From positions 1-50,747 of the forward strand of contig CAISBR010000019.1 in assembly GCA_903883645.1 (NCBI GenBank): 50,747 nucleotides of DNA, written 5' to 3'. Positions 50,691-50,747 of this stretch are shown here, piece after piece. Position numbers and translations under genes: made by a program. The notes beneath the pieces were generated by a model. The model searched no databases. It was not told the DNA's origin and worked only from the letters and a program-made list of their open reading frames with translations. Within the stretch, counting starts at the first letter, position 1, and every line of letters starts with the position of its first letter. Source of the stretch: an uncultured Myxococcales bacterium (GTDB lineage Bacteria; Myxococcota_A; UBA9042).

Positions 50691-50747
50691 CTAGCTGCCT
50701 GCCCGCCGCAGTCGCGCTTGCAACGCCTTCACCGCGATCGGCCAGGC
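50691..50747 (-). CDS. C-terminal tip of a truncated gene
   Basis: An open minus-strand frame enters from the right edge and stops at TAG 50691-50693. The 18 residues (AWPIAVKALQARLRRAGS) end with a basic amphipathic helix. Too short to assign. The 110-bp gap to the lipoprotein start would hold that gene's promoter, but I see no clear boxes. Confidence 0.35.
   Translation of the reverse strand, partial: AWPIAVKALQARLRRAGS

Overview
The window looks like chromosomal DNA from a high-GC member of the Myxococcota or Bradymonadota (old Deltaproteobacteria). The evidence is an alternative complex III operon, Myxococcus-type cysteine-rich repeats (CDDGN...), a MopE-like C-D-G-x-D-N-N-C motif, thrombospondin type 3 and lamin-tail domains in giant lipoproteins, and Asp/Ser/Thr-rich spacers after nearly every lipobox. 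I see no phage, IS element, CRISPR array, tRNA or rRNA.

Layout. 1-182 is the 3' end of a plus-strand gene. 195-9141 (minus) holds the respiratory operon actABCDEF, encoding alternative complex III (quinol:cytochrome c/HiPIP oxidoreductase), followed by a small lipoprotein gene; no terminal oxidase is adjacent. 9448-10440 encodes a degenerate receiver-GGDEF protein. 10470-22742 (minus) encodes three large secreted lipoproteins: a lamin-tail/TSP3/LamG protein, an 1813-residue cysteine-rich protein, and an FG-GAP/UnbV protein. 22943-23662 (plus) is a lone lipoprotein with a possible thioredoxin-like remnant.

23670-40485 (minus) is a tight seven-gene block with gaps of 22 bp or less and three 4-bp stop/start overlaps. 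In transcription order it encodes an IgGFc-binding-type lipoprotein, a six-TIG plus propeller lipoprotein, two long propeller lipoproteins, an Ig-like lipoprotein, a polytopic GT-C-like membrane protein and a DinG-type Fe-S helicase. This is the best candidate in the window for an undescribed surface or adhesion system. By my manual blade counts, five lipoproteins in the window carry 7 or 14 propeller blades.

40689-48924 is mostly housekeeping: plsC, rpsP-khpA (without the usual rimM-trmD behind them), a ResB-like plus polytopic membrane protein pair, comF and map (minus), and proA-rsfS-rlmH. The window ends with another propeller-like lipoprotein (49006-50580, minus) and the 3' tip of a minus-strand gene.

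In total, ten non-cytochrome lipoproteins take up more than half of the window, so the region combines respiratory and housekeeping genes with a dense cell-surface locus. Starts were chosen by Shine-Dalgarno matches and family N-termini. Promoters are -35/-10 matches read by eye and are tentative.
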